Below, piece by piece: positions 46,402-56,939 of a DNA stretch of 64,000 nt. Where the stretch lies: assembly GCF_933775445.1 (NCBI RefSeq), contig NC_065877.1, positions 26,846,001-26,910,000 of the forward strand. Reading direction: 5' to 3'. The first letter of the stretch is position 1; every line of letters starts with the position of its first letter. This DNA comes from Argentina anserina (taxonomy: Eukaryota; Streptophyta; Magnoliopsida; Rosales; Rosaceae). A program made the position numbers and the translations under genes. A model generated the notes under the pieces. That model had not been told where the DNA came from and did no database searches. It was given only the letters and a program-made list of their open reading frames with translations.

Positions 46402-46578
46402 TGAAGGCGGTGGTGTCTACATGCGGCGGTGAGAGTGTGGCGGTGGCTTGGCGCTCACTGGCGAGGCGGAGATTTTTAAGAGTAGAGAATTCGGATTGTG
46501 GTTTCTTAAATAAACGCGCATGGTTCTGTTTGGGTCTTTTAGCCCCGTAATTTGGTTTTTAAAAAGATAATATATATG

Positions 46579-46976
46579 CAGTATCTAGAGGTGAATGTTC
46601 CTTTTAAAATTAAAGAGTGAAGTTTTAATTTTATTATATTATTCAATTAAAAAATTTCAAGATAAGTAATTCAATTTTTAGGTATGTTATTTAAGATTAT
46701 TTTTACAAAATTTCATCCAATTCAGACATCGTTAAAGTATTGAAATTAGATTAAATCAATGAATTGATTAAAACTGTTCAACATGAACCGTTCGTGTAAA
46801 TCTCAATTTTAAAAGTTAAAACCATTGTCAAATTAGATGAAACTTTGTAGAGATGATCTTGAATAAAATATCTAAATATTGAATCACTTATGGTGAAAAA
46901 AATTAACAGAAAAGTGTGCTAAAATTGAAATTTCACTCTGTAATTTCAAAATTAAACTTCATTCTCAATATGAACT
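46579..46976. mobile_element. Palindromic fold-back MITE (copy 2, diverged)
   Basis: Same family as 8,471-8,870. Shared core motifs include ATCCAATTCAGACATCGTTAA, GAACCGTTCGTGTAAATCTC and GAATCACTTATGGTGAAAAA. Arms are eroded compared with copy 1. It lies about 180 bp upstream of the SPL2 start, so it is in the promoter region. Confidence 0.8.
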
Positions 46977-47510
46977 ATATATATATATATACACACTTTT
47001 TGGCTGAAGCAAATAAGGGACAGCCCTTGGGCCATTTCTCTTGTAATCTATACTTTAATAGAGAGAATTGGTCAAAAAACATGTGAAGTTACCGATAAAT
47101 TCTTGTAGTATATATTGATTTAAAATTAAATAATATAATGGGAAAGAAAAATTATGTTCTTTCGCAAATAACTTCCAAGTAATGAAACTACCCCTACTAT
47201 CTCCTCTTATTTTGTAAAAATTCCTATTTATTTTGGAAAGTTTTACTCTGTTCACATAATGTATTCATGCCACTCTCTATAATCAGTTGTATTATCTTCA
47301 TCAACTGAGAGTAACTCTAGAAAAGGTGATTTTCTTTCTGATATCAACACACAATTCTACATCATGGGACCAAGCCTATACTCTCTTTACCATTACAAAA
47401 CGTGACACAAAACTGCCATGTGTTTAGGATATAAAGGGTAACCATACCCTTTCAAAAAAAAAAAAAGGGTAACCATACTGATCATGGTTAACTGAGAAGT
47501 TTGAACGGTT
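46977..47510. other. Intergenic, nothing recognised
   Basis: AT-rich. A short direct repeat AGGGTAACCATAC occurs at both sides of an A-run near 47,436-47,478. Confidence 0.35.
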
Positions 47511-47518
47511 ACTTGAGG

Positions 47519-47841
47519 CCAGGGCCAGACTTGATAGGAGTCTCGGGAGTCGGTCGAGTCAGGGCCTGAGGTTTAGTTTTTTTCAGTACGATTAATATCT
47601 AGAAGCGCAGTATCTTTATCTATGATATTGTGAATTAAGGAAAATAGTGTGTGAACTCATCATCTATCGCGTGTATGAATTTATTAATGAAAAACAATCT
47701 TTTACTGTCTTCAGGCACACACTGTAACTAGTTATGCAAAAGTTTTTTAAGAAAAATTATAACTGAATCTACATTATGATTTGAGGGTGCAACTCATAAA
47801 ATTTGACTCGATCAGGTCTAAATATACCAGGTCCGGGCCTG
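47519..47841. mobile_element. Small hAT-type MITE just upstream of the TPD1-like pseudogene
   Basis: 323 bp with ends CAGGGCCAGACTTG and (reverse complement) CAGGCCCGGACCTG. Flanked by a perfect 8-bp duplication CTTGAGGC (47,511-47,518 and 47,842-47,849). It ends about 20 bases before the pseudogene ATG, in its leader or core promoter. Confidence 0.82.
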
Positions 47842-47862
47842 CTTGAGGCTATATATGTGAGA

Positions 47863-48307
47863 ATGAAGCAATACATGATGAAGTTTCTCTGCATGGTTTT
47901 CCTTTTCGGTTTCATTGTTGAAGGTAATCTCGCCCTAAGTCTAGCTAGTCAGTAATACATGTCTTTCATCAGAACTTGATCCAAGTTTGTCAGCAGGCCA
48001 CTGTTAATTTAGATTATTGCACTGTGAAAAGTATGTCAATTGAACAATCTCAGACTGGAAAGTTGGTCCAAAACAAGGCGGAATGGAATGTGAAGATCAC
48101 CAACGATTGCTCGTATACTCTACTGAATGTTAAACTAAGCTGCAATGGATTAATTTCGAACAGTAGAAGACATTGATGATTGATCCTTCCATTTTGAGTG
48201 TTTCTGGTGGCGAGTGTAGATCAACCTGTGCAAATTTCAACTCCAACTATGCCTGGGACACTCAGTTTCCTTTCTATCCAATCTCTTCTCAAATTGCTTG
48301 CTCTTGA
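47863..48307 (+). pseudogene. TPD1-like secreted protein, frameshifted
   Basis: TPD1-like proteins are small secreted cysteine-rich ligands; TPD1 itself signals through the EMS1 receptor in anthers. Exon 1 (47,863-47,923) codes a hydrophobic signal peptide (MKFLCMVFLFGFIVE). Exon 2 starts at about 47,986 and reads CTVKSMSIEQSQTGK, then AEWNVKITNDC and NVKLSCNG, the family core. Two small insertions shift the frame: an extra AATT-type stretch near 48,150-48,156 and a doubled GATTGAT near 48,172-48,184. Beyond them a third frame resumes the family C-terminus (IDPSILSVSGGECRS, YAWDTQFPFYPISSQIACS) and its stop. The gene is therefore recent but non-functional. Confidence 0.85.
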
Positions 48308-48811
48308 ATTTAGTTGTTTAACTGTAGTACTTTCATATATGTATCGCAAGTTCGCGACTTTAGCTTTTGAATAAATGAGGTTCCCATGAAGGCATGAACT
48401 ATTAGCATGAACCTGCATTATGATATAACACTTGAAACTTACTGTGTCCTCTCAATGGCACTTCTCATATTTGGCCATATATAGAATTGCACAACATAAA
48501 TTAGGGAAGGATTTGAGCCTAACATGCAATTCACATGTGTCCTGATGTCCATATTGGCTTGATTTGGACTCTTGACATCGTCTATATATAGATACATAGA
48601 TTAATTGCATTTAACAGTCAGATTAGGAAGGGAATGTACTTCATACTAATTAACAATACATGACAACAAACCAAAGGGGATGTATTCCCACATTGCCGTT
48701 AAGGCGTTCCAGTTAATTCATTCGTACTTTCATTCATCACAAAAATGTATATACTCTAGTCAAAAATGTATATACAGAAAATTATTAACTAGCATTCATG
48801 ACGCAGATCAA

Positions 48812-48819
48812 TATAAATA
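48812..48819 (+). promoter_or_regulatory. TATA box of the orphan TPD1-like exon
   Basis: TATAAATA about 93 bases upstream of the ATG at 48,912, with a leader that has no other ATG. Confidence 0.6.
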
Positions 48820-48911
48820 AGACCCTTAGATCACCATTCCATTTCCAACAGAGATTGACTACTTACCAGTTACCACAACTAGAAGTCTAAAAGTTAAAAG
48901 CATTCTAAACA

Positions 48912-48972
48912 ATGGTCACCATTGTCAAGTCTCTTATCGTCATCATTGCTCTCTTCAGTCTCCTTAGCCAAG
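48912..48972 (+). pseudogene. Orphan first exon of a second TPD1-like gene
   Basis: MVTIVKSLIVIIALFSLLSQ followed by a consensus donor GTAAAG. It has the same length, phase (split after one base) and signal-peptide character as exon 1 of the neighbour at 47,863. No second exon was found in the next 12 kb, which is occupied by repeats. Promoter and exon 1 look intact, so the gene was cut by insertion or rearrangement after exon 1. Confidence 0.7.
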
Positions 48973-48984
48973 GTAAAGTAGCAT

Positions 48985-49275
48985 AGTTCAGGGGTCCTGC
49001 GGGGCGGCTTCAGGGGCCGTGCGGGGCTGTTGCAGGAGTCGTGCGGAGGGGCTGCAGGGGATCTGCAGGGCTGCAACGGTGGCTCCGGCGGCGGTCCTGC
49101 GACTTTCCTGCGACATCTCTGGTGACTTTTTCCAGTCAATTTCCGACCAGTTTTTCGGCCAAAAATTTCCAGCCAAATAGTTTTAAACGTCTTGCGGGGG
49201 TAAACCGAGCGGCGGACGGACCATCTTGGTGAATTTCCAAGGCCGTAGCTCGCGAACCTTTTATAGTTTGCCACT
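48985..49275 (-). mobile_element. Retrotransposon leader fragment downstream of the orphan exon
   Basis: GC-rich sequence with repeated CTGCAGG/GTGCGGGG motifs. On the minus strand it resembles the leader behind the LTR at 53,460-53,720 (GCAGCCCTGCA-type repeats, GCCGCCGG). It abuts the TPD1-like exon. No LTR was found next to it, so it is a fragment. Confidence 0.45.
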
Positions 49276-49664
49276 CCCCCTAAGTTTCATGTGTTTGTTC
49301 AATTCGACTCTTATGAAAACATCACCATATTTTAGAACGGTGGAAATATAAAGTGCATTACATGACATGTAACAATACAAATCATCACCAAAACAAGGTG
49401 GAAACATGTCATAACAAGACATCAATCTTATGCCACAATTAAAACCGTGGGTTTATGTAGGTAGTGTCATGTAGTATGTAATGGGTTACATTGCATTAAC
49501 ATATTGCTTTTGGTAATGAAACCATGAATGCATCGAGATATTCTCGTATGTTCTTTTACTTGAACTACATGAGAATATTATAGCCAACAATTGGATTGAG
49601 ATATTGACCATAAACCAATTTAAAATTGTAAAGATTAAGTAACATTAGTCACAGTAAATTTGGG
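49276..49664. other. Unassigned repeat-like DNA
   Basis: AT-rich sequence without coding signal between the retro-like fragment and the 600-bp duplication. Confidence 0.3.
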
Positions 49665-50117
49665 AACGGATTTCGAGTCATTTAGACTATTAACCGAAGC
49701 ATTTATGCTTCATTATTTTCATTTAATAACCGCACTGTATAATTACTATAAAATCCATAATTCTGAGAGAATATTATCATGTTCTTCCATATAATTAGTG
49801 TCTTATTTCAAGAACTTCTCATATCTAACTGTTGTATATTTCGACCATAATGTTTCTGTCTTTCAATGAAACGATGTTGAACCAAAAGAAATTAATCTGG
49901 ACTAGGTGCATAAACACATCAAACATGAAAATGCCAAATTTCAAGCGCATGTTGCGGTTAACAAGATGGAAGATTCATTATGTATCAATATACGACACAA
50001 CTTCCAAGTACTAAATTGGAGGTCAAGTCCCAAATTATGGTAACTCAATTCAATAAACCGTGACAAATTCTGTCACAATGGTCTAAGTGACAATTTTCGT
50101 CACAAACTAATGGTATA
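49665..50117. repeat. 600-bp tandem duplication, copy 1 left part
   Basis: Matches 60,739-61,193 almost base for base (for example GAAGCATTTATGCTTCATT and AATTGGAGGTCAAGTCCC). It is interrupted at ATA by the Harbinger element and resumes at 60,565. The TTTCCGTCGC and GTGACAATTTTCGTCAC motifs suggest the unit itself derives from a DNA transposon. Confidence 0.9.
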
Positions 50118-51680
50118 GGCTGTGTTTGGTAATGCTTATTGTCTCTAGTGATTATAAGTTAAGCTAGTTGTTGTGTTTGGTAACTCGGCTTCTCGTCTGC
50201 GGCTTCTAGAAGCGATGACTCTTTCACCCCAAAAGCCGAAGTTGCTCGACACCTCCTTTTAGAAGCAGAAGCTCTTTGCAACACTGTAGCGATGATCACT
50301 GTAGTTAAATGAATTTTGTGTAATACCGATGGGTACCCTCATCTACTTCCATGAATCACAGACAATTGCCATGGAAACCTCATATTCTCTTAACGCAGTC
50401 GCCACTCTCATGAACCTCTCTCCCTTCTCTATTTGAACGACATCGATCAACACTCTGGGTCAACCACAACTCGTGAATCATCAATCACAGTTCTGGGTTC
50501 AAGCAGGCAATGCATCTTCAACATCAATCACGATTTTATGTTCAAAAATCAAAATAAAGCATTGGGTCTTGGACTCTTGGCAATCTGATTCAAGGTTAGT
50601 CTTTTAGCAATCTCAGTTTTTCTGGAGGTTTAGAGGAAAGGGAGGAGAGTTTAGGGCTTCTCCTTGAAGCAAAGGGTTAGAGGTGAGTAAACAGTGCGAA
50701 ATTTCCTTCTTCTGTAAATGTGGCGTATGGTTTCTCTCTTTAAATCACTGTGTTGATTGACAAGTAGAATTGTTGGTTGCCATTAAGTTGTTGAAACACA
50801 ATTGACTGTTATGCTATATTGGTGAGAACTTCAATTTCAGGGGAACATTGTTGTTTGAGAAATGCAGTTGTGTAAAGCTTTGTTGTTTGGGTCGAAATTT
50901 CTGTTATTGGTGAATTTATACTGTCTTTCAAGATCTTAAACCCGAAACTGATTGGAAAGACTTGTTGGGTATTACGAGTAGCATAAAATCGATATATTAT
51001 TTTCTTATTTTGGTTGAGAATTGAGAAAGTTATAGTGTTTTCAAAGTAGTGTAATTGTTGGTTCTTGACAATCATGACTTGGGTAGATTCAATAACTTAC
51101 AGGGCTCTCTGGGCACCTCAAGTTAGGTACAAAACACACACAACAATATTAAGGGTTTCTTATTATTTCTGTAAGATCAAGAATCACGGTAAGAATTGAA
51201 CCTTGTATGTGACTTTAAATTTGGAGATCAGTTTCTCTAGATTTTTGTGGAGAGAAGTTGAATACATTGACATTTATTTGGAGTTGTTAATAGGAAATGC
51301 AATATCTGATCCTTAGCTTTATGCGATATTGATATCATGTAATTGTGTCTATGTACTTTTAACATCATGCACAATTTCCTGGATTTGAATCTTTCATGTG
51401 TTTAATTCATGCATCATATATTTCACACTAGCAAGTAGGTAGAAAAGCTTTCACATGTATATCATATTCATACTTCTCTTGCTTATCTGTTTATCTCTAG
51501 TGGAAGCAGAGAACAAGGACTTCCATTTCTACACCCAGAAAAAGTACAATCTTTCCTTTTCCACATTTACTGAGCTTCAATGGTTTCAAAATGCTTTTTT
51601 CACTGTTAATTTATTGAAACTAAGATGGTTCTATTTCATAGTAGGATTGTGAATTTCATGAAATGATTTGTTTACTAGAA

Positions 51681-52224
51681 ATCAACTTAGATGCAAAAAA
51701 AATAAAGTTTACTGGGGGTAGTAAAAATTTACTAAAGTTTACTAGAGGTAGTAAACTTCTACTGGGGGTATTAAACTTGAATAACAGTATTTCTAAAGGC
51801 CATAACACACCTTAAAACGGAGAAAAATCAACTTAGATGCAAAAAAATAAAGTTTACTGGGGTTATTAAAATTTTTACTAAAGTTTACTAGAAGTAGTAA
51901 ACTTCTACTGGGGGTATTAAACTTGAAAAACAGTATTTCTAAAGGCCATAACACACCTTAAAACGAAGAAAAATCAACTTAGATGCAAAAAAATAAAGTT
52001 TACTAGGGGTAGTAAAAATTTACTAAAATTTACTACCTCTAGTAAACTTCTACTGGGGGTATTAAACTTGAAAAACAGTATTTTTAAAGGCCATAACACA
52101 CCTTAAAACGGAGAAAAATCAACTTAGATGCAAAAAAATAAAGTTTACTGGGGTTATTAAAATTTTTACTAAAGTTTACTACTTCTAGTAAACTTCTACT
52201 GGGGGTATTAAACTTGAAAAACAG
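51681..52224. repeat. ~146-bp tandem repeat, 3.7 copies, inside the Harbinger element
   Basis: Units start at 51,681, 51,827, 51,973 and 52,120 with ATCAACTTAGATGCAAAAA, followed by AAAGTTTACT and GGGGGTATTAAACTTGA. Copies are more than 90 percent alike by eye, with local inversion of the ACTAGAGGTAGTAAAC segment in some units. Confidence 0.9.
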
Positions 52225-52480
52225 ATTGGAGGTTGATGAGTTCTTGTTTCAGGAAATTTTTGGGCGAGAAAGTGAGGATGCGAGATGGGTGAAATTTTCA
52301 GTGAAGGAGCAAGTGAAACGCAAAAGACAGAGATAGGGAGGCTATCAAATTTGACAGTGTCTCAGCGAATGTCAAATATATGATGTATCCACGTAGGTAT
52401 AACATACGGGTTGGACGAATGCTTGGGATGTCTTTTTTAGCTGTTGGGCCTCCATCTGGCAAATAACAAGGCCACTTGAG

Positions 52481-53146
52481 TTGCTCTTATATCAACAACT
52501 ATTCCAATTTACTTTTACTTACCCACTGAGTTGGGAAGGGTCAGCTCATGATACAAGAATATTACAATCGGTTCTTCGAAATCCTAATATGAACTTTCCT
52601 CATCCTCCACCAGGTAATATATTTAATTTTAGTCAAAAATTTCATTTCAATTCATCCTTCAAATGACATTTTCACAAATTTTATTACATGATAATTTTGT
52701 AGGAAAATATTATGTTGTGGATTCAGGATATCCCACTCTGCCAGGGTATTTGAGACCTTATAAAGGGCCACCACAACACTTCCAACAATATCGTGGCCGA
52801 GAACCAAGAAATAAAAGAGAACTATTTAACCAAGCACACTTTCACTTATAGGAGTTATAGAACGCTCATTTGGAGTTTGGAAAAAAAATGGAAGATTTTA
52901 AAAGACATGCAAGGATATTCATTCGAGAAACGCGTGAAGATTGTCATCGCTACTATGACACTTCATAATTATATCCGAAGATATGCACATCGTGATAGAC
53001 ATTTTGTCCGAGGCGAAGAAATGGAAGGTGGTGGAGATGAGGAAGATGATGATGATGATGATGATGAACAAAATCATCATGGCGCACAAGAAATTGATAT
53101 ATTAAGAGACATGATTGCTCAAAGTTTGATGAATGCACGTGATTGA
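52481..53146 (+). pseudogene. PIF/Harbinger (HARBI1/DDE_4-type) transposase, C-terminal part, decayed
   Basis: The translation contains GSAHDTRILQSVL (first catalytic D), VVDSGYPTLPGYLRPYKG (second D), then FNQAHFHL and an E-containing segment near 52,855-52,870 (IERSFG), followed by KKKWKILKDMQGYSFEKRVK and the late helix IVIATMTLHNYIRR. An intron-like stretch lies between PHPPPG (about 52,613) and KYYVVDSG (about 52,704). The frame changes at 52,850-52,890, and an acidic D/E-rich tail ends at 53,146. Catalytic D, D and E are recognisable but not in one frame. The N-terminal half is missing or unreadable. Confidence 0.85.
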
Positions 53147-53246
53147 GTATTTATGTATTGACATGATCCTAATCAAAACCAAATTATCAATATCAGAGTA
53201 TATTGGTTTAAGATAATTTTAAAATTATCCAATATTAATATGCCAT

Positions 53247-53430
53247 TGTTCCGGGAGAATTACTATTCTACTCTTGTATGTGTCTTAGCCTAATAGGTTT
53301 CCTGTTAGGAGATAGATTAGCATCTCCGTAATAGATTAGGACTCCGAATCCTACGGGATTGTGGTTTTGTAATGCCTATATATAGGCCCCCATATCATTC
53401 AATAATACACAATTATTTCATCCTGAAACA
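53247..53430 (+). repeat. 5' LTR of the gene-capturing retrotransposon
   Basis: 184 bp, containing a TATATATAG promoter-like motif at about 53,379 and an AATAATA signal near the end. Differs from the 3' LTR only by T for C near position 26. Confidence 0.93.
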
Positions 53431-53459
53431 CGTTATCAGCACGTTGCTCTAAAACCCTG

Positions 53460-53727
53460 AACTTTTAGAGCCCTAAAAAATTTTTCTCTTCTCCACCGCC
53501 GACCACCGTCGTCTCTGGCCTCCGACATCTTCCCGTCGACGTTCCTCGTCGGCGCAGCCCCTGCTCGCCGTCGCTGCAGCCCCGCTGCCTCTGCACGCAG
53601 GCACGCAGCCCCGCTGCCCCTGCATGCTGCCCTGCAGTCCCTGCGACCCCCCAGATGTCCCTGCACGCAGCCCTGCCTGCAGCCCTGCACGCTGCCCCTG
53701 CAGGCCCCCTGCAGCCCTGCAAACTTA
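53460..53727 (+). other. GC-rich leader with CTGCA/CCCTGC repeats
   Basis: Between primer site and captured ORF. Repeated GCAGCCCTGC and CCCCTGCA motifs give open frames on the minus strand that are only composition artefacts. Confidence 0.6.
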
Positions 53728-54723
53728 TTGGTCACTGAATCAGACATATGTTATAGGGAAGACAAGTTAATCATTACGCTAGAAACCTCTTCTTCTGGAG
53801 AGTCGCTTCTTGTGGTCAAGAAAGATGGTTTAACACGACTCACCTACAAAATTGAAGAGAGAATAATAAGGCCGGGCTCTAATCGCTTTACACATGATAT
53901 TATCTGGTCTCCGGATAGTGATATTTTGAGGTTAGAGTTTCCGGATCGAAGTCAATGGGGTATTTTCAAGGAGCTTTACAAGGAATGTGCTGATCGCAAT
54001 GCCAATATTGAGTTCATTCCTGAGCCTGCTTCTTACTGTAATGCTCCTGCAAAGTCCATTCCTGTGCCAGGGGTACGTGAAGTCCCAGGGTATGCAGATA
54101 GCCACAGTTCACTGTTTCTCAAATCGGAGTCATACATATCTGTGAAGGAGGATGAGGTGTCTAGAATCTTTGCAAAGAAGACAGCGAGTTATGACATGGA
54201 CTCTGAAGATGAGGAATGGCTTAAGAAGTTAAATGTTGACTGTGATTTTCATGATCATGTTTCTGAGGATAAGTTTGAATCAATGGTTGATGCCTTTGAG
54301 AAGGCATTGTACAGTAAACCATATGATTTCTCTGATGGATCTGCTGCTGCTAGTCATTATCTGGACATGGGGAAGGAGGATGTTGTAGAAACTGTATATA
54401 GTTATTGGATGAATAAAAGGAAGCAGAAAAGGTCGTCACTGCTTAGGGTATTTCAGGGGCATCAAGTGAAAAGGCCTCTGCTTGACTCAAATCCTGTCAT
54501 GCGCAAGAGAAGATCATTCAAACGACAATCTAGTCATGGAAGAGGAAAACAATCAAGTCTCTTGCAAGGAAAAGTGATCACTCGTCGTACTATGGTGATG
54601 ACATTCATGCCGAGATGGACGATATTTTTGTCATCTACATATGATTTTGATCGTATCCTCCCAAGATTTTTATGTCATCGGACGAAGATCGAAAAGGAAT
54701 TCAACAAGCAACTTCATGCATGA
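53728..54723 (+). CDS. Captured Enhancer-of-polycomb-like (EPL) gene fragment, chimeric ORF
   Basis: Plant EPL proteins are chromatin factors related to the Enhancer of polycomb subunit of NuA4-type histone acetyltransferase complexes. The 331-codon frame reads LETSSSGESLLVVKKDGL, THDIIWSPDSD, PVPGVREVPGY, SYISVKEDEVSRIFAKKTAS, YDMDSEDEEWLKKLN, VSEDKFESMVDAFEKALY, VETVYSYWMNKRKQKR, LLRVFQGHQ and MRKRRSFKRQ. These are, in order, the middle and EPL1-type motifs of plant EPL proteins as I remember them. Homology ends near 54,560 (GRGKQSSLLQ), after which about 53 codons are element sequence. The protein's N-terminus and C-terminus are absent. No intron is apparent across the captured part. Expression would have to come from the LTR promoter. 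Whether a protein is made is unknown. Confidence 0.8.
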   Translation: MVTESDICYREDKLIITLETSSSGESLLVVKKDGLTRLTYKIEERIIRPGSNRFTHDIIWSPDSDILRLEFPDRSQWGIFKELYKECADRNANIEFIPEPASYCNAPAKSIPVPGVREVPGYADSHSSLFLKSESYISVKEDEVSRIFAKKTASYDMDSEDEEWLKKLNVDCDFHDHVSEDKFESMVDAFEKALYSKPYDFSDGSAAASHYLDMGKEDVVETVYSYWMNKRKQKRSSLLRVFQGHQVKRPLLDSNPVMRKRRSFKRQSSHGRGKQSSLLQGKVITRRTMVMTFMPRWTIFLSSTYDFDRILPRFLCHRTKIEKEFNKQLHA

Positions 54724-56939
54724 CGATCGATTTGCAGAGCAATTTACTTATATGCGGTCTATTTGGCAGACCAACAAGTATGTTTTTCTTAAAATTGCTG
54801 CTTTTGAACATATATATATATAAATTATCGGGCGCTATTAGCCTTTTTCATGTCTTCTTTTCCGGCCTTTCTTATAACGCCGATGAGACCAAAGAGGGAT
54901 ATGATTTCCCTCTTGGTCGACGTTTTTCGTGTGACGGTCCTGGGGGAGTCACGTTATTATTTAAAAAGGAAGATATCGATTTTGTGTGGTCGCCTGAGTG
55001 CACCGCTGTTTTGGGTGCGATCATGAGAATCGCCGATATGCATCAATTATTTTGTGACCATATACATCACAACCCTTCTAATTCCGGTTACATACTTGAA
55101 TAGTTTCGATTATTCGAAACCTATACAACCCTCGTTTCTTATGGATGCGTCGCCATCGCGATTTTTATTTGAATGTTTGAGTTTCTTAAACTCATGTCTA
55201 TAAACGATAATCTCAAGGTCTACGTACTCATTTATTTGAGTTGATTCATTACTCTGATGCAGCACTATTTGCTGACAAAAAGATCCCAAAAATAACGAAT
55301 TCTATGGGACACACTTAAAAGTGATTTAATGAACGTCTATGACGACGTATTACCAGAGTTGACCTTGAAACGTGCTCCACATCCGAGAAACACATGTCAT
55401 TTATTGGCACCTGTATCTATTTCTTGAGGGAATTTTGGAGATGGAAACGTAACATTCTTCCATTCTCAAGTAAGCACATTTTTGAGCCTCAGGCTAAGGC
55501 TCCGCCCGATCAGATATGCAAGATTTTGTTGCTACAGACTTTTGATTAGTCAATCTATTTTGACTATGTCTTCTGCTTACTATTTTTCAAGTATGACGTT
55601 GGCATTGCCATGATTATTGCTCGACTTTAGCTTAAGTCGTCTATTGGAATTGGAAGCTTGTTTGTGTTGTATTAAATATTGGCATATTCTATAAAATCTC
55701 TCGTATATCTTGTTTACAAGATTGACTCGTGAGAATTTTATTTGCCTTGGCTTAGCATGCATGGTCAACGTTGCAACTCACGTGGTTTTTAAATTGGCCG
55801 CTTTTGGGTTACATGGGACCCCAATAGCACTACATTGTGATTTTGGACTTTGAAATTTGGAAAACGGACCTCGGAACGTCAAAATTGACGTCGTTTTTCT
55901 CGGTTACTGTTCCGACGTTTCCGGAACGTTTTTTGGCGTTTTACGGGGGTATTTGCCGCCTTCCGGCCATTTTCCGGCGTTTCCGGCACCGCCATCCGGT
56001 TCCGGACGGCGTTCCCTGTCGGAGCTGAAGTTACGGCTTCCATACTGGCCAGGTCCGGCCACCGCCGGCCGGATTTCCGGCAATCGGTGCCGCCGGCTTC
56101 CGACGAGTTTTTCTGACGTTTTTTTTCGTCGTTTCTCGTCATTTTTCCGGCATATCTCAGCAGTTCTTGCTGCCAGATTTTCCTAGTCCAAAATTCACCC
56201 GGTTTTGAGTTAATTTGACATGGTTTTCCGGTTAATTTTCCGGTTTTCTCCAAGTCATTTCATAGCTCAAATGATTTTATTATTATTGGTGACCACCCGC
56301 ACCAATTGGATGGTTTTTACCACCCAAATTGTTTGGTATTCAACTGCTCCAATACCATGTTTTTCCAACTCTTGAGTTGAAGAATGTAGTTCTATTGCCA
56401 TGTGATACATTCGATGGGATTGTCATTTGTTTCAATCCCCTCTCTTACAATATCCTACAGCGTATTGTGTAGAGAAGTTCACCGCGTCGTTGACTCTCTT
56501 AATCTTCATTTTGAGATTGTCCCGCCGTGAAATCGAGTGTCTTGCTAATTGCGTAACCACCCACACTGTCCTACGGCGCAGGTAGTTGTTTTACGGATCT
56601 CGTGCGGAGATTGTGTTCTATATCTTCGTGCCTTGCTAAGTTTTAAAGGCCATACATGCCAATGATGGATTTTCATCTTGATATTTATGTTAAGAATGGA
56701 GAGGAATAAATCTGTCAGATTTCATTGACATTATCTTTTTCAAGCTTCGACAGTAGCTTTGTTAGCCTGCAGACATCGTTTTTGCTTGCCTGCAACAGTA
56801 GCTTTATGTAACTCAAGATTCTTTGAATCATGGGTTCGGTTTTACTGTCTTCTAGGTTTTGACATGGTCATTTTTTGGTCATTTTGAACAAGATATGATG
56901 ATTCGAGTTCTTTGAAATTCACATTATCATCTATTTTTC
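54724..56939 (+). other. Non-coding or decayed interior of the LTR element
   Basis: Mixed sequence with short open stretches (for example 54,672-55,103, overlapping the EPL ORF end) that I cannot assign. A GC-rich segment at 55,855-56,180 is rich in TTCCGG/CCGGCC motifs. Probably element-specific spacer plus lost gag. Confidence 0.4.

Noticed and set aside
48894..49274. 126-codon Pro/Arg-rich minus ORF
   Set aside because: Runs antisense across the TPD1-like exon into a GC-rich repeat fragment. No start or splice support.
51681..52224. CRISPR-like array
   Set aside because: The units are 146 bp, nearly identical throughout, without unique spacers, in a plant transposon.
53436..53747. Cys/Ala/Arg-rich minus-strand ORF
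   Set aside because: Composition artefact of CTGCAGCCC-type repeats in the retrotransposon leader, with no family motif.
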